DNA from: Fuerstiella sp.
GTDB lineage: Bacteria > Planctomycetota > Planctomycetia > Planctomycetales > Planctomycetaceae
Assembly: GCA_029941865.1 (NCBI GenBank)
Contig: JAPYTO010000024.1
Span: 1,297-44,484 of the forward strand
Length of the DNA stretch: 43,188 nucleotides
Direction of reading: 5' to 3'
This document shows positions 1-7,852 of the stretch, piece by piece. The notes beneath the pieces were generated by a model, which saw only the letters and a list, made by a program, of their open reading frames with translations, was not told the origin of the DNA and did no database searches. A program made the position numbers and the translations under genes. Numbering within the stretch: position 1 is the first letter of the stretch; each line of letters opens with the position of its first letter.

Positions 1-187
1 GACCCAATGCGGTGGCCCGATCTCACCGACCGCTGATAACGCGTCAGACACGCGTCAGACACGCGTTCCTTCAGAATCCAGCGGTGGCGCACCAGGCGAA
101 TAATGCTCCGGGTATTGTCGTTGGCCGATTGTCTGAGTAAACTCAGTGCAATCGGAAGCACGCCATTTTGGTCCTGTGGAGTCGCAC
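1..187. other. left edge: possible tail of an upstream gene and leader of the DUF1501 gene
   Basis: An open frame entering from the left in frame 1 ends at TGA 34-36 (last residues PDLTDR), which could be the 3' end of an upstream gene. DUF1501 genes in planctomycetes often follow a DUF1549/DUF1553 gene, but too little is visible to identify this one. Positions 39-67 hold an 11-bp unit (ACGCGTCAGAC) present twice in tandem plus a partial third copy. A GGAG six bases before ATG 188 is the likely ribosome binding site of the next gene. No convincing promoter was seen. Confidence 0.3.
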
Positions 188-1561
188 ATGCTAAATCTCA
201 CCAGCCGCGGAACGGCTCATACCTGCGGCGGTGCCACTCGCCGTGATTTTCTGCAAGTAGGATCTCTGGGCGCCGCCGGATTGTCCCTGGCGCAATATGC
301 GCAAGCGAAAGAAGCGGGTGCTGTGGCGCCGGGACATGACGAACGTTCGTGCATCATGATTTTCAATCTTGGTGCACCAAGTCAACTCGACACGTTCGAT
401 ATGAAACCGGATGCCCCGGCGGAAGTGCGAGGTCCGTTTCAGCCGATTGCCACCAAAGGCGACTTTGAAATCTCTGAGATTCTGCCGCGACATGCGGAGA
501 TCGCCGACCACTTTTCGCTGGTGCGGTCCTGTCATCACACCGGAGCAGCCGTCCACGATGCCGGCTGGCAGATGATGCAGACCGGTCGACAGTTCACGGG
601 CGGTGTCGACACGCCTCATGCCGGGGCCGTGCTGAGTTTTCTGAAGGGCCGCCGCACAGACCTGCCGCCGTTTGTTGTGCTGCCGGAAACCATGGGACGC
701 GGTGGCGGTAATCTGCCCAACGGTCAGGCGGGCGGATTTCTGGGCAAGTCGCACGACCCGTTCGCACTGATGGCTGATCCTTCGCAGCCGAACTTTCAGG
801 TGCCCGACCTGCTGCCCCCGGAAACGATCGGAGAGGCCCGTCTTAGTCGTCGAAAAAAACTACGTGACCTGGTCGACGAAACCGTCAAGGATTTTGAATC
901 CACTGAGAACGCAGCATTGCTGGACGAAAACTTCCAGGCCGCCTACCGCATGATGACCAGTTCACAGGCTCGTGACGCGTTTGATCTGTCGCAGGAATCC
1001 GAAGACACACGCAACCGTTACGGCATGAATCGATTTGGACAGTGTTGCCTGCTGGCTCGACGGTTGGTCGAGACCGGCGTACGCTTTGTCACGGTGAATA
1101 CGTTCCTGACTGTCTTTGACGAAATCACCTGGGACATCCACGGATCAAAGCCGTTCACGTCCATCGCGGGCATGCGGGACATCGTGGCGCCCATGTATGA
1201 CCAGGGCTATTCGGCTTTGGTCAGCGATCTTCACCAGCGAGGCATGCTGGACAATACGCTGGTCTGCAATCTGGCGGAATTTGGTCGCACGCCCAAAGTG
1301 AATCCGGCTGGTGGTCGCGACCACTGGCCTCAATGTTTTACGACGTATTTTGCCGGCGGTGGCGTCAAGGGCGGGCGGGTTGTCGGAGCCAGTGATCCGA
1401 TCGGCGGAGTTCCCGCCGATCGACCGGTGTTGCCCGCAGATGTGGTGGCCACGATCTTTCACAGCCTCGGTATGAAACTGGAATCGCACTTGCCAGGTCC
1501 TGCCGGACGGCCATTCCCACTGGTCGACTTTGGTCACCGGGAAATCCACGAACTGTTCTGA
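188..1561 (+). CDS. DUF1501 domain-containing protein, Tat-exported
   Basis: This is a 457-residue member of the DUF1501 family, which belongs to the alkaline-phosphatase/sulfatase-like fold and is greatly expanded in planctomycetes, usually paired with DUF1549/DUF1553 cytochrome-like proteins. A twin-arginine signal is visible near the N terminus (TRRDFLQVGSLGAAGLSLAQ), so export in a folded state is likely. Family hallmarks include CIMIFNLGAPSQLDTFDMKP, LVRSCHHTGAAVHDAG, the NLAEFGRTPKVN segment followed by GGRDHWPQ, and a C-terminal DVVATIFHSLG. The open frame extends to a GTG at 146, but ATG 188 is preferred because a GGAG lies six bases upstream and it leaves a normal Tat leader. The biochemical role of the family is not established, so no substrate is proposed. 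Confidence 0.93.
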   Translation: MLNLTSRGTAHTCGGATRRDFLQVGSLGAAGLSLAQYAQAKEAGAVAPGHDERSCIMIFNLGAPSQLDTFDMKPDAPAEVRGPFQPIATKGDFEISEILPRHAEIADHFSLVRSCHHTGAAVHDAGWQMMQTGRQFTGGVDTPHAGAVLSFLKGRRTDLPPFVVLPETMGRGGGNLPNGQAGGFLGKSHDPFALMADPSQPNFQVPDLLPPETIGEARLSRRKKLRDLVDETVKDFESTENAALLDENFQAAYRMMTSSQARDAFDLSQESEDTRNRYGMNRFGQCCLLARRLVETGVRFVTVNTFLTVFDEITWDIHGSKPFTSIAGMRDIVAPMYDQGYSALVSDLHQRGMLDNTLVCNLAEFGRTPKVNPAGGRDHWPQCFTTYFAGGGVKGGRVVGASDPIGGVPADRPVLPADVVATIFHSLGMKLESHLPGPAGRPFPLVDFGHREIHELF

Positions 1562-1598
1562 TCACTACTGTGATGCGGTGCGTCGTTCTCCCGACTGC

Positions 1599-1744
1599 TG
1601 TGCGCGGGTCTCCCGACCCCGCACTGTCGCCGACCGCAGGTCTCCCCCCGTTTTTCCCTTCGCTCGCAGCTCTGGCGCGCGCTGAAGCGCAGGAGACCTT
1701 CGGTCAGCAGTGGGCGAGGTCGGGAGACCTGCGCCCAGCACGTG
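1599..1744. repeat. GGTCTCCCGACC-family inverted repeat, copy 1
   Basis: A long imperfect inverted repeat with arms at about 1602-1646 and 1691-1736. Each arm carries GGTCTCCCGACC, then a CGC-rich stretch, then a second GGTCTCC. Related copies lie at 9547-9630 and 26551-26625. It fills the gap between two convergent genes, so it could fold in both transcripts, but it has no T-run typical of an intrinsic terminator. No transposase is associated with it. It resembles REP/MITE-type dispersed repeats. Confidence 0.8.
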
Positions 1745-1758
1745 GAGTCTCGCCGGCT

Positions 1759-2115
1759 CTAATAAACGGCGGCTGGCCGGCGGAGACCACCCTGTGGATA
1801 GTTGGGGGCCCTTGATTCCGGCTGGGTCGAAAGCCCGTTGAACAATCGCTGTTCGGCAGCCTGACGTGCTTCCGTGCGTGGCCGAGCATAGTCGCGAGGC
1901 CGGGTTGAGTCCGTCGGACCAATGTTAGGATCCAGAAACGGATCCTGTTGCTGATAGGCCAGCGCCTCCGATCGCGGATGGCCTGTCCAGGCCATTGGGA
2001 ACCGCGTGTTCATCGGAGAAATACAGCCACTCATCAGGACACACGCAACACAAAGGCAAACCGTTCCTGACAGCTTTGCGGTGTTGTGGGATGTGTTGTC
2101 GTGCGGGTAGCGCAT
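1759..2115 (-). CDS. small putative lipoprotein, unknown function
   Basis: A 118-residue protein on the minus strand. After a short polar N terminus comes a hydrophobic stretch (SGTVCLCVACVLMSGC) ending in a good lipobox, LMSGC, so the mature protein would be lipid-anchored at the cysteine. The rest is hydrophilic and rich in proline, arginine and glutamine, with a segment AYQQQDPFLDPNIGP that looks like a conserved planctomycete motif; this is recalled from general knowledge and was not searched. No enzyme motif is visible. The frame can be extended to TTG 2160, but ATG 2115 gives a better signal peptide layout. It lies downstream of the protease-SirB1 gene on the same strand, across a gap of about 290 bases. 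Confidence 0.68.
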   Translation of the reverse strand: MRYPHDNTSHNTAKLSGTVCLCVACVLMSGCISPMNTRFPMAWTGHPRSEALAYQQQDPFLDPNIGPTDSTRPRDYARPRTEARQAAEQRLFNGLSTQPESRAPNYPQGGLRRPAAVY

Positions 2116-2371
2116 GGGTGTGTCGCAGAGTTGTAATCGCTGTTGAGACGCGGAAGTCAACCTTCAGAGATCCTGAAAATTGTCAGCACGCCGGAATCTA
2201 TGGTTAATCAATCACATTCAGCAATACCACATTCAGTAGAAAGAAGGGCCGCCCGCACAAACTTTTCAAGGAATACGCTTCTACGCAACTGTGTCCTTTG
2301 ACAGGGTTTGCGAGACATCCTATCGTCTCGCCTCCTGACAGATGCGTTCGAACGGAATCGAGCTTGTCAGG

Positions 2372-2400
2372 AACCCGAGAGGGTTTGGCCAGGGACGGCC
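2372..2400 (-). terminator. two small hairpins just 3' of the protease-SirB1 gene
   Basis: Immediately downstream of the minus-strand stop at 2409 lie two short perfect stems: GGCC/GGCC around a six-base loop (2387-2400) and AACCC/GGGTT around GAGA (2372-2385). They could slow or end transcription of the minus-strand gene, but no U-tract follows in that direction, so an intrinsic terminator is only a weak guess. The rest of 2116-2408 shows nothing recognisable. Confidence 0.25.
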
Positions 2401-2408
2401 CTTTTCTC

Positions 2409-4862
2409 TCATTTCGATGTTTGTGGCGCTGACTCGCCAGCCTGTAACGTCAACTGCCTCTGAAATTCCGCACGCAGTTCATACAGGCGATCTGCGTCCG
2501 TGCCATCCGGCTGTTCTCTGATGAACCAGTTGGCGTCGTCGATCGCTTCGGCCAGGCGACCTGTGCGAGCCCGAAGTTCCAGTCGTTTGGCCCTGAATTC
2601 AAGTGCGCTATCGTCAATAGCGACCAGCGTCTCCAGATATCGCAACACTCTTTCGTTGTCTCGACGACTCTCTGCAAGGCCCAGCAGGTTGATTAGCATT
2701 CGTTGCACGACCTGTACCGGTTCCTGTCCCTCAAAGAACTCCGGTCGCAGCGACTCCCCGCTGCCTCTGATGATCTTTTCCGCATCCACAATGCTAAGTC
2801 GTTGGCCACGGTTGAAGACGTCGATGATCTGTTTTTCTGCGTCTGGTTCCTGTGGTTCAAAACGAACGACGAAGCGGCGGGGCAGTCCCAGTCCGACGAC
2901 CTTCAGATCCAGGCGACGTGCGAGTTCGATGTACAGAACCGAAAGCGTGATGGGCAATCCTTCCCGGTCATCGATGACTTCGTTCAGATAGCTGTTGGAT
3001 TTCGAATAGTATTCCCAGTGACTGCCGTGAAATCCGTATTCTTCGAACAGGATCCGGTCCAGAGCCTCAAGACGTTCCGATTCCGTTGCGTTTTCTCCGG
3101 CTTCATCACGAATCTCGCCAGCCAACTGGTCGACTCGCGCAATATAGACATCGGGGTCAACTTCCGCATTGTCCAGCACAGCGATCAGTAGCGCCGCCTT
3201 CAACAGGTCGGGAGACGGCTTTGTCGTTTCGCTGTCCGATGAGTTTTCGGAGGCGTTGTCTTTGGTCTCATCCGTTACTGCGACTGCCGGATTCTGACCC
3301 AACGCTTTCAGAATCTGTTGTCGCACGTTCGCAGCGTGCACGTCGATCGCCATTTGACGCAGATGCGTTGCTCTTAACTCAAGTGCTTTGGCTTTCTGTT
3401 CAATCAGCAGGGCCGATTGCCGCTCCAACGGCATCAGTTGTTCAATCGTCTGTAGCGAAGCCGGTCGAACGGATTGTACACCATCCAGGATCCGGGCGAT
3501 TGTGTTCCTCTGATCGTCGGTTGGTCGGATTGATGGAATCGACGGCGCCACAACGAAACGGCGGAAACCTGCTGAAGTGCCGCGGAACGTTACCAATCCG
3601 ATGCGTCCCCACGGAAGCTCCGCGTCAGTGGACTGTACGACAGGTTCATCATTGACGTAACAATGAAACTGATTCTCTTCAATTCGCACCTTGAACGTGT
3701 TCCAGTCGTTCGGACGGTAGGCGGGATGCGGTTCATTGTGCAGAATCGTCCATGAATTCAAATCGGGCCCGTTGAATCGCGTCAGACGAATTTTTCCGGC
3801 ACTGGGGTAGAAACCGTAGTGCCGATGGTCGCCGTCGGCATGGAACGCCAGGCCCGCTGCGCCACTTTCTTCGTCCAGCTTCACTTCGACCTGAATTTCG
3901 AACGGCTGTTTGGGTGCGGCAGACGGTTGCAGACAAAGCGAACGTCCTCCGAATGCAGTGCCGTAACCGTCCACCAGAATCCGACCAGCTCGCTGCCGCC
4001 AGTTTGCGTCCCACAGGATGTCCCAGCGTTTCGGATCCAGAGCGCCGATCGTCATCCACCGTTTGATGGGCATCGGCACGGGGGCGTCAAGCATCGTTTT
4101 CAGGTGTCGGACAGGAATCGCGAAACCAAGATGGCCGGTCGTCGTTGACTTCAGAGTGACCACGCCGATGACCTTGCCGCTGCGGTCGATCACCGGCTCG
4201 CCGCTGCTTCCCGGTTCGATGGCGACAGACAGCTGCAGCATCGAAATTCCTTCGATGTCGTCCCGGCCGGAAAGAATGCCGGCATGCACACTGTCATTGA
4301 AACCGCGCGGGTGTCCAGCCACAACAACGGACTGACCGACGACGACACTCTCCGAATCGCCGAGAGACAACGGAGTCAGGTCCGTGGCATCCACTTTCAG
4401 AACGACAAGATCAAGCAACCCGGTTGCTGTGTGAACATGAGTTACTGGCAACGATGTTCCGTCCGTCAGTTCGACACGAATCGGCCGACGATCACCAATC
4501 ACATGTCGCGCTGTCGCAATCAGACCGTCCGATGATATGACAAAACCAGTGCCGTGTCCGAAACTCTGTCGATCCCGCCCGATGGCGTGAACAACAACCA
4601 ATGACTGCTTCACTTCCTTTGCGAGATCCGGCAGTGACCGCTCTGATCTGGTGTCAACAGCGGCGACATCTGCCAAATCGTCCGGGTCCCCTGTCCCTTG
4701 TTCCTGCGCGGCTGCGAACGGCGCAGAGCAGGCGAACAGCACCAAAAGCGAAAAACAGCAGCCGGCCCAGGCGTTATGCCAGCCACTTGAAGGCGTTTGC
4801 AGGTGATGTGAAGAAAACAACCTTTTCTCCCGAAACCACGGTGAGGTAATCACGTTAAACAT
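2409..4862 (-). CDS. trypsin-like protease / lectin-like / SirB1 transglutaminase-like fusion
   Basis: An 817-residue predicted exported protein with three modules. A hydrophobic signal lies at about residues 31-52 (CCFSLLVLFACSAPFAAA). Residues 80-255 form an S1C (HtrA-type) trypsin-like domain with a visible triad: His120 in ATARHVIG, Asp151 in LLDLVVLKV and Ser220 in PGSSGEPV. Residues about 285-440 look like a beta-sandwich, lectin-like (DUF1080/concanavalin-type) domain (GLAFHADGDHRHYGFY, GRIGLVTFRGTSAGFRRF). Residues about 555-800 match the SirB1/transglutaminase-like core plus a helical tail (NSYLNEVIDDREGLPITLSV, RRLDLKVVGLGLPRRFVVRF). SirB1-like domains usually occur as separate cytoplasmic proteins, so fusion to an exported protease is notable. 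The modules suggest proteolysis or quality control in the cell envelope; the substrate is unknown. It is divergent from the double-HtrA gene at 5101. Confidence 0.87.
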   Translation of the reverse strand: MFNVITSPWFREKRLFSSHHLQTPSSGWHNAWAGCCFSLLVLFACSAPFAAAQEQGTGDPDDLADVAAVDTRSERSLPDLAKEVKQSLVVVHAIGRDRQSFGHGTGFVISSDGLIATARHVIGDRRPIRVELTDGTSLPVTHVHTATGLLDLVVLKVDATDLTPLSLGDSESVVVGQSVVVAGHPRGFNDSVHAGILSGRDDIEGISMLQLSVAIEPGSSGEPVIDRSGKVIGVVTLKSTTTGHLGFAIPVRHLKTMLDAPVPMPIKRWMTIGALDPKRWDILWDANWRQRAGRILVDGYGTAFGGRSLCLQPSAAPKQPFEIQVEVKLDEESGAAGLAFHADGDHRHYGFYPSAGKIRLTRFNGPDLNSWTILHNEPHPAYRPNDWNTFKVRIEENQFHCYVNDEPVVQSTDAELPWGRIGLVTFRGTSAGFRRFVVAPSIPSIRPTDDQRNTIARILDGVQSVRPASLQTIEQLMPLERQSALLIEQKAKALELRATHLRQMAIDVHAANVRQQILKALGQNPAVAVTDETKDNASENSSDSETTKPSPDLLKAALLIAVLDNAEVDPDVYIARVDQLAGEIRDEAGENATESERLEALDRILFEEYGFHGSHWEYYSKSNSYLNEVIDDREGLPITLSVLYIELARRLDLKVVGLGLPRRFVVRFEPQEPDAEKQIIDVFNRGQRLSIVDAEKIIRGSGESLRPEFFEGQEPVQVVQRMLINLLGLAESRRDNERVLRYLETLVAIDDSALEFRAKRLELRARTGRLAEAIDDANWFIREQPDGTDADRLYELRAEFQRQLTLQAGESAPQTSK

Positions 4863-5100
4863 CTATGGACGATGTCGTAGTGTCGCACATTCGCCACATT
4901 GTCGGCAGTCATGTCCAGGCCGGATTGTGTTTGAATTCAGCGGAATAGACGTCCACGAAAGAAGATACGAGGGAATTAGCGATCATTCCGGCCCGTTTTT
5001 GGCGGACGGCCCGTTACAAATATTGACGACTGGTATTTCAGGGACCAACGTCCGTAGAATCGCAGACAGGTTCGAAAATGCTGAACGAACAGGCTCAACA
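4863..5100. promoter_or_regulatory. divergent intergenic region between two protease genes
   Basis: This 238-base gap separates the minus-strand protease-SirB1 gene from the plus-strand double-HtrA gene, so it must hold both promoters unless they start further out. No clear -35/-10 pair with good spacing was found by eye. An open frame continues upstream of ATG 5101 to GTG 4927, but it encodes nothing signal-like. Confidence 0.35.
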
Positions 5101-7131
5101 ATGAATCGTATGCTGCTGCTAACGCTTTGTTTTTGTGGAATAACACAGGCTGAGGTGAGTGCCGACCTGGTCACACTCAAGACTCGGCAGTCACAGCTGG
5201 ACAAAGCGCTCAACAAAGTTTCGCCCGCTCTGGTTGCGGTGAAGGACGACTTTGGTGCTGGCAGCGGAGTCGTCGTGTCAGCGGATGGTGTTGTGCTGAC
5301 GGCTTCGCACGTGGTCGACAGTCGCCGCCGTCGCTCGCCCAATCGATTGCAGGTTGTGTTCCCGGATGGTGCCGTCTATCGCGCCGAAGTGTTGGGGATG
5401 AACCGTTCGGTCGATGCGGCCATGCTGAAGATCACCGACCGACCGCGCAATGGAAAATCGTTTCCTCATGTGGACCTTGGCGAATCCAGCAAACTGCAAC
5501 GCGGCGACTGGTGCTTTGCCCTTGGACATCCCGGCGGAATTCAAGAGAATCGTCCGGCTCCGGTACGCCTTGGTCGGATACTTTCGGCCGGCCATCGAAC
5601 GGTCGTTTCTGACTGTGCCATCGTGCTGGGTGATTCGGGCGGACCGTTGTTCGATCTGTCGGGTCAGTTGATCGGTATCCACAGTATGATCACCGAAGTC
5701 ATCGTGGAAAATCGTCATGTCGCCGTTGATGCATTCCGCCGTGATGGCGACCGGATGGAAAACCGCGAAAGCTGGGGAAAACTGCAGGCTCATGACAACG
5801 ATCTGGTTGAGACATCCTTTGTCGGAATGTTCCTGCGTTGGCGCAACTTCACTCCGGAAGTTTCACGGGTGGTGAAAGGCAGTCCGGCTGATCACGCGGG
5901 GGTCCGTCCCGGTGATCTGTTGCTGACGATTGCTGATCAGTCTTTTGCAGACCCGCTGGGACTCAGTACGCTGCTGGCCGACATCGCCGAAGACCAGCGT
6001 GTAAAGGTGCAAATCGACCGCGTCGGACGGGAAAAAGACCTGACGATGACAACAGGTCGCAAACCGACGGATGAAGAATTGGCTCAGCGCGAACAAAATG
6101 ATGACGACCCTACGCCTGAGGACCTGCGACGCCACAAAGAGTTGAAGAATCAACTGACGTCGCTTCGTCGAGTCGGTCCGTATGAAAAGCGCAGCACGGA
6201 AGAACTGGATCGGTTTTTACCGGCTGTCAGTCAGGCCCGTGACAGCGTCGTGGAATTCCGCGAACTCGGCGAGACACTGGCGCTGGGCACTGTGATGAGC
6301 GACGATGGTTACATCCTGACAAAAGCCAGTGAACTGGAAAACGTCATCGCCCCCGAGTGCATTCTGTCGGATGGAACTCGTCCGAAAATACGGGAAGTGG
6401 CTATTGACCGGGCATTCGACCTGATGCTGGTGAAAGTTGATGCACGCAACCTGAAACCTGTGCAATGGGCCACCACGGCCGCTCCGGAAGCCGGCCGCAT
6501 TCTGATCACCACCGACTCACGAGGTACGCCATTGCTGCCCGGTGTCGTCAGTGTGCCCGCCAGGACACTGCGAACGTCATCGAAGGGATTTCTGGGAGTC
6601 CGAATGAACATGGGGCCGAGATCACAGTACGTGTTGCTCGATGAAGTACTTCCGGGTGGCGCTGCCCACCGAAACGGTCTGAAGAAAGGCGACATCGTCC
6701 GTGCCATCAACGGAACGCAGATTGGCGATACCTTCCAGATGGGCAGCATCGTGGGGTCGGTGGCCCCGAATCAGAAGATCTCACTGAAATACCAACGTGG
6801 CGATACCGTGCGAACCATCGACATCGTGCTGACGCCGCAGTTCGTCTCGCCGGCGGGCGACGTGATGCTGGACCGGTACAGGAAGGACAATCTGGGCAAG
6901 TTTGCCAGTGTCCACAATTCCGGTTTTCCTGAGGCGCTGCAGCACGACACGGATTTGTTTCCGCATCAATGCGGCGGGCCGGTATTCGACATTTCGGGCA
7001 AAGCTATCGGGCTCAACATCGCTCGAGCTGCCCGTATCACCAGCTACGCCATCCCGGCCAAAGCCGTTCTTCGTGTCTTTGAAGAACTGAAGAATAAAGG
7101 TGAAGCGTCACGCCTGAAAGAAGCGTCCTGA
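5101..7131 (+). CDS. double HtrA-like protease/PDZ protein with a second, altered protease unit
   Basis: A 676-residue exported protein with two trypsin-like/PDZ units in tandem. The start at ATG 5101 is preferred over GTG 4927 because it gives a clean signal peptide (MNRMLLLTLCFCGITQAEVS). Unit one (residues about 38-200) carries a full triad: His70 in LTASHVVD, Asp105 in SVDAAMLKI and Ser179 in LGDSGGPLFD. It is followed by PDZ1 (about 250-320; VVKGSPADHAGVRPGDLLLT). Unit two (about 375-665) has Ser410 where His is expected (ILTKASELE), keeps Asp440 (AFDLMLVKVD), and has Cys624 where Ser is expected (HQCGGPVFDISG). PDZ2 (about 495-580; EVLPGGAAHRNGLKKGDIVR) sits inside the unit-two barrel, between the Asp and Cys segments. 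Unit one is probably an active envelope protease, while unit two looks like a pseudoprotease or regulatory module. This is inferred from motifs only. Confidence 0.9.
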   Translation: MNRMLLLTLCFCGITQAEVSADLVTLKTRQSQLDKALNKVSPALVAVKDDFGAGSGVVVSADGVVLTASHVVDSRRRRSPNRLQVVFPDGAVYRAEVLGMNRSVDAAMLKITDRPRNGKSFPHVDLGESSKLQRGDWCFALGHPGGIQENRPAPVRLGRILSAGHRTVVSDCAIVLGDSGGPLFDLSGQLIGIHSMITEVIVENRHVAVDAFRRDGDRMENRESWGKLQAHDNDLVETSFVGMFLRWRNFTPEVSRVVKGSPADHAGVRPGDLLLTIADQSFADPLGLSTLLADIAEDQRVKVQIDRVGREKDLTMTTGRKPTDEELAQREQNDDDPTPEDLRRHKELKNQLTSLRRVGPYEKRSTEELDRFLPAVSQARDSVVEFRELGETLALGTVMSDDGYILTKASELENVIAPECILSDGTRPKIREVAIDRAFDLMLVKVDARNLKPVQWATTAAPEAGRILITTDSRGTPLLPGVVSVPARTLRTSSKGFLGVRMNMGPRSQYVLLDEVLPGGAAHRNGLKKGDIVRAINGTQIGDTFQMGSIVGSVAPNQKISLKYQRGDTVRTIDIVLTPQFVSPAGDVMLDRYRKDNLGKFASVHNSGFPEALQHDTDLFPHQCGGPVFDISGKAIGLNIARAARITSYAIPAKAVLRVFEELKNKGEASRLKEAS

Positions 7132-7190
7132 CCGGGACATCCCGGCGGATGATGGCGTGGCATGTGGGGACTGCGATTGGTCGTTGCCAC

Positions 7191-7263
7191 GCCGAGGTGG
7201 TTGAAGAGCCGGCGGTGACGTGATTGCGGTTTTGCCGAGGTGGTTGAAGAGCTGGCGGCGACG
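7191..7263. repeat. 30-bp direct repeat pair
   Basis: Two copies of a 30-bp unit beginning GCCGAGGTGGTTGAAGAGC lie at 7191-7220 and 7234-7263, with 28 of 30 bases identical and 13 bases between them. The differences are two transitions. They are not part of any supported gene. Confidence 0.75.
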
Positions 7264-7369
7264 CAGTTTTGCCGGTTGTTGGGCTGATAACCGCCGAATT
7301 CGGGTGCGATCACAGTTTGCCGTTCCTGGACTGAGCTTGCGAAGGAGAATCAAACCGGCACTGCCGTCC

Positions 7370-7403
7370 CCGGGGTTTCACTCGTGCCTCGCTCTAACCC
7401 CGG
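7370..7403. repeat. CCGGGGTT/AACCCCGG hairpin
   Basis: A perfect 8-bp stem (CCGGGGTT at 7370-7377, AACCCCGG at 7396-7403) encloses an 18-base loop containing CGTGCCTCGCTC. It resembles small palindromic repeats dispersed in planctomycete genomes. No adjacent T-run supports a terminator. Confidence 0.55.
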
Positions 7404-7600
7404 CCACACTCACACGGACTCCACATTCATCCATGAGCACCCCCCCGTCGAATTCCGGCAGATTCGCTGTGTTTCATCACAGGATACGAAGAACGGGCGA
7501 AATATGTGAAATCAGCAGACAATCGGGGCGTTCTTTCAGATCTCATTGATCAGTTCCGATATCGATCGTAGACTGACACCTCAAGGGCACTAGTGCTGCC

Positions 7601-7714
7601 TCCACATTAAGTTTACTAATGCTGACGGTAGCGGAAGTCGCCAGGACTTTCGTCGTTTGCCCTCGTTTGCCGAAACTCTGGGCGAGTTCCGCTACTGGTC
7701 AACTTAACATGGAC
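7601..7714. repeat. long imperfect inverted repeat (MITE/REP-like)
   Basis: The left arm is about 7601-7652 and the right arm about 7671-7714. The arms pair imperfectly over some 45 bases: GTAGCGGAAGTCGCCAG on the left against CTGGGCGAGTTCCGCTAC on the right, and TCCACATTAAG on the left against CTTAACATGGA on the right. The central loop is about 18 bases. No transposase lies nearby. A small open frame crossing it (7619-7816) is judged an artefact of the repeat. Confidence 0.7.
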
Positions 7715-7852
7715 AGACCGCTGGAGCAGTTTACTTATTGTCGTGAACGATGCTGGCTCGTGGGAGTAACGACACTGCTATTGAAAAACGTTCTTCGCGC
7801 CCACAAGTCAGCGTGAAACGCTATAGGGTTCATTGGAAGCTCGGAGTTACCT

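Larger units (their letters stand above)
7132..7852. other. 721-base repeat-rich intergenic region
   Basis: No protein-coding gene is supported here; the open frames are short and overlap repeats. A perfect palindrome (CCGGGA/TCCCGG around CA, 7132-7145) begins right after the upstream stop, but no T-run follows. Further along are a 30-bp direct repeat pair, an 8-bp-stem hairpin and a long inverted repeat, each listed separately. About 7404-7590 shows nothing recognisable. The promoter of the gene at 7853 is presumably near the right end, where GGAG lies six bases before the ATG. Confidence 0.6.

Noticed and set aside
1570..1815. 81-codon open frame downstream of the DUF1501 gene
   Set aside because: Its sequence is almost entirely the GGTCTCCCGACC inverted repeat, so it is an artefact of the repeat.
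5020..5070. TTGACG near 5024 considered as a -35 box for the double-HtrA gene
   Set aside because: No acceptable -10 hexamer was found at the right spacing.
7132..7145. CCGGGA/TCCCGG palindrome right after the double-HtrA stop considered as a terminator
   Set aside because: The loop is only two bases and no T-run follows.
7220..7816. Short open frames in the 7132-7852 gap
   Set aside because: They cross direct and inverted repeats, lack ribosome sites and show no recognisable protein features.
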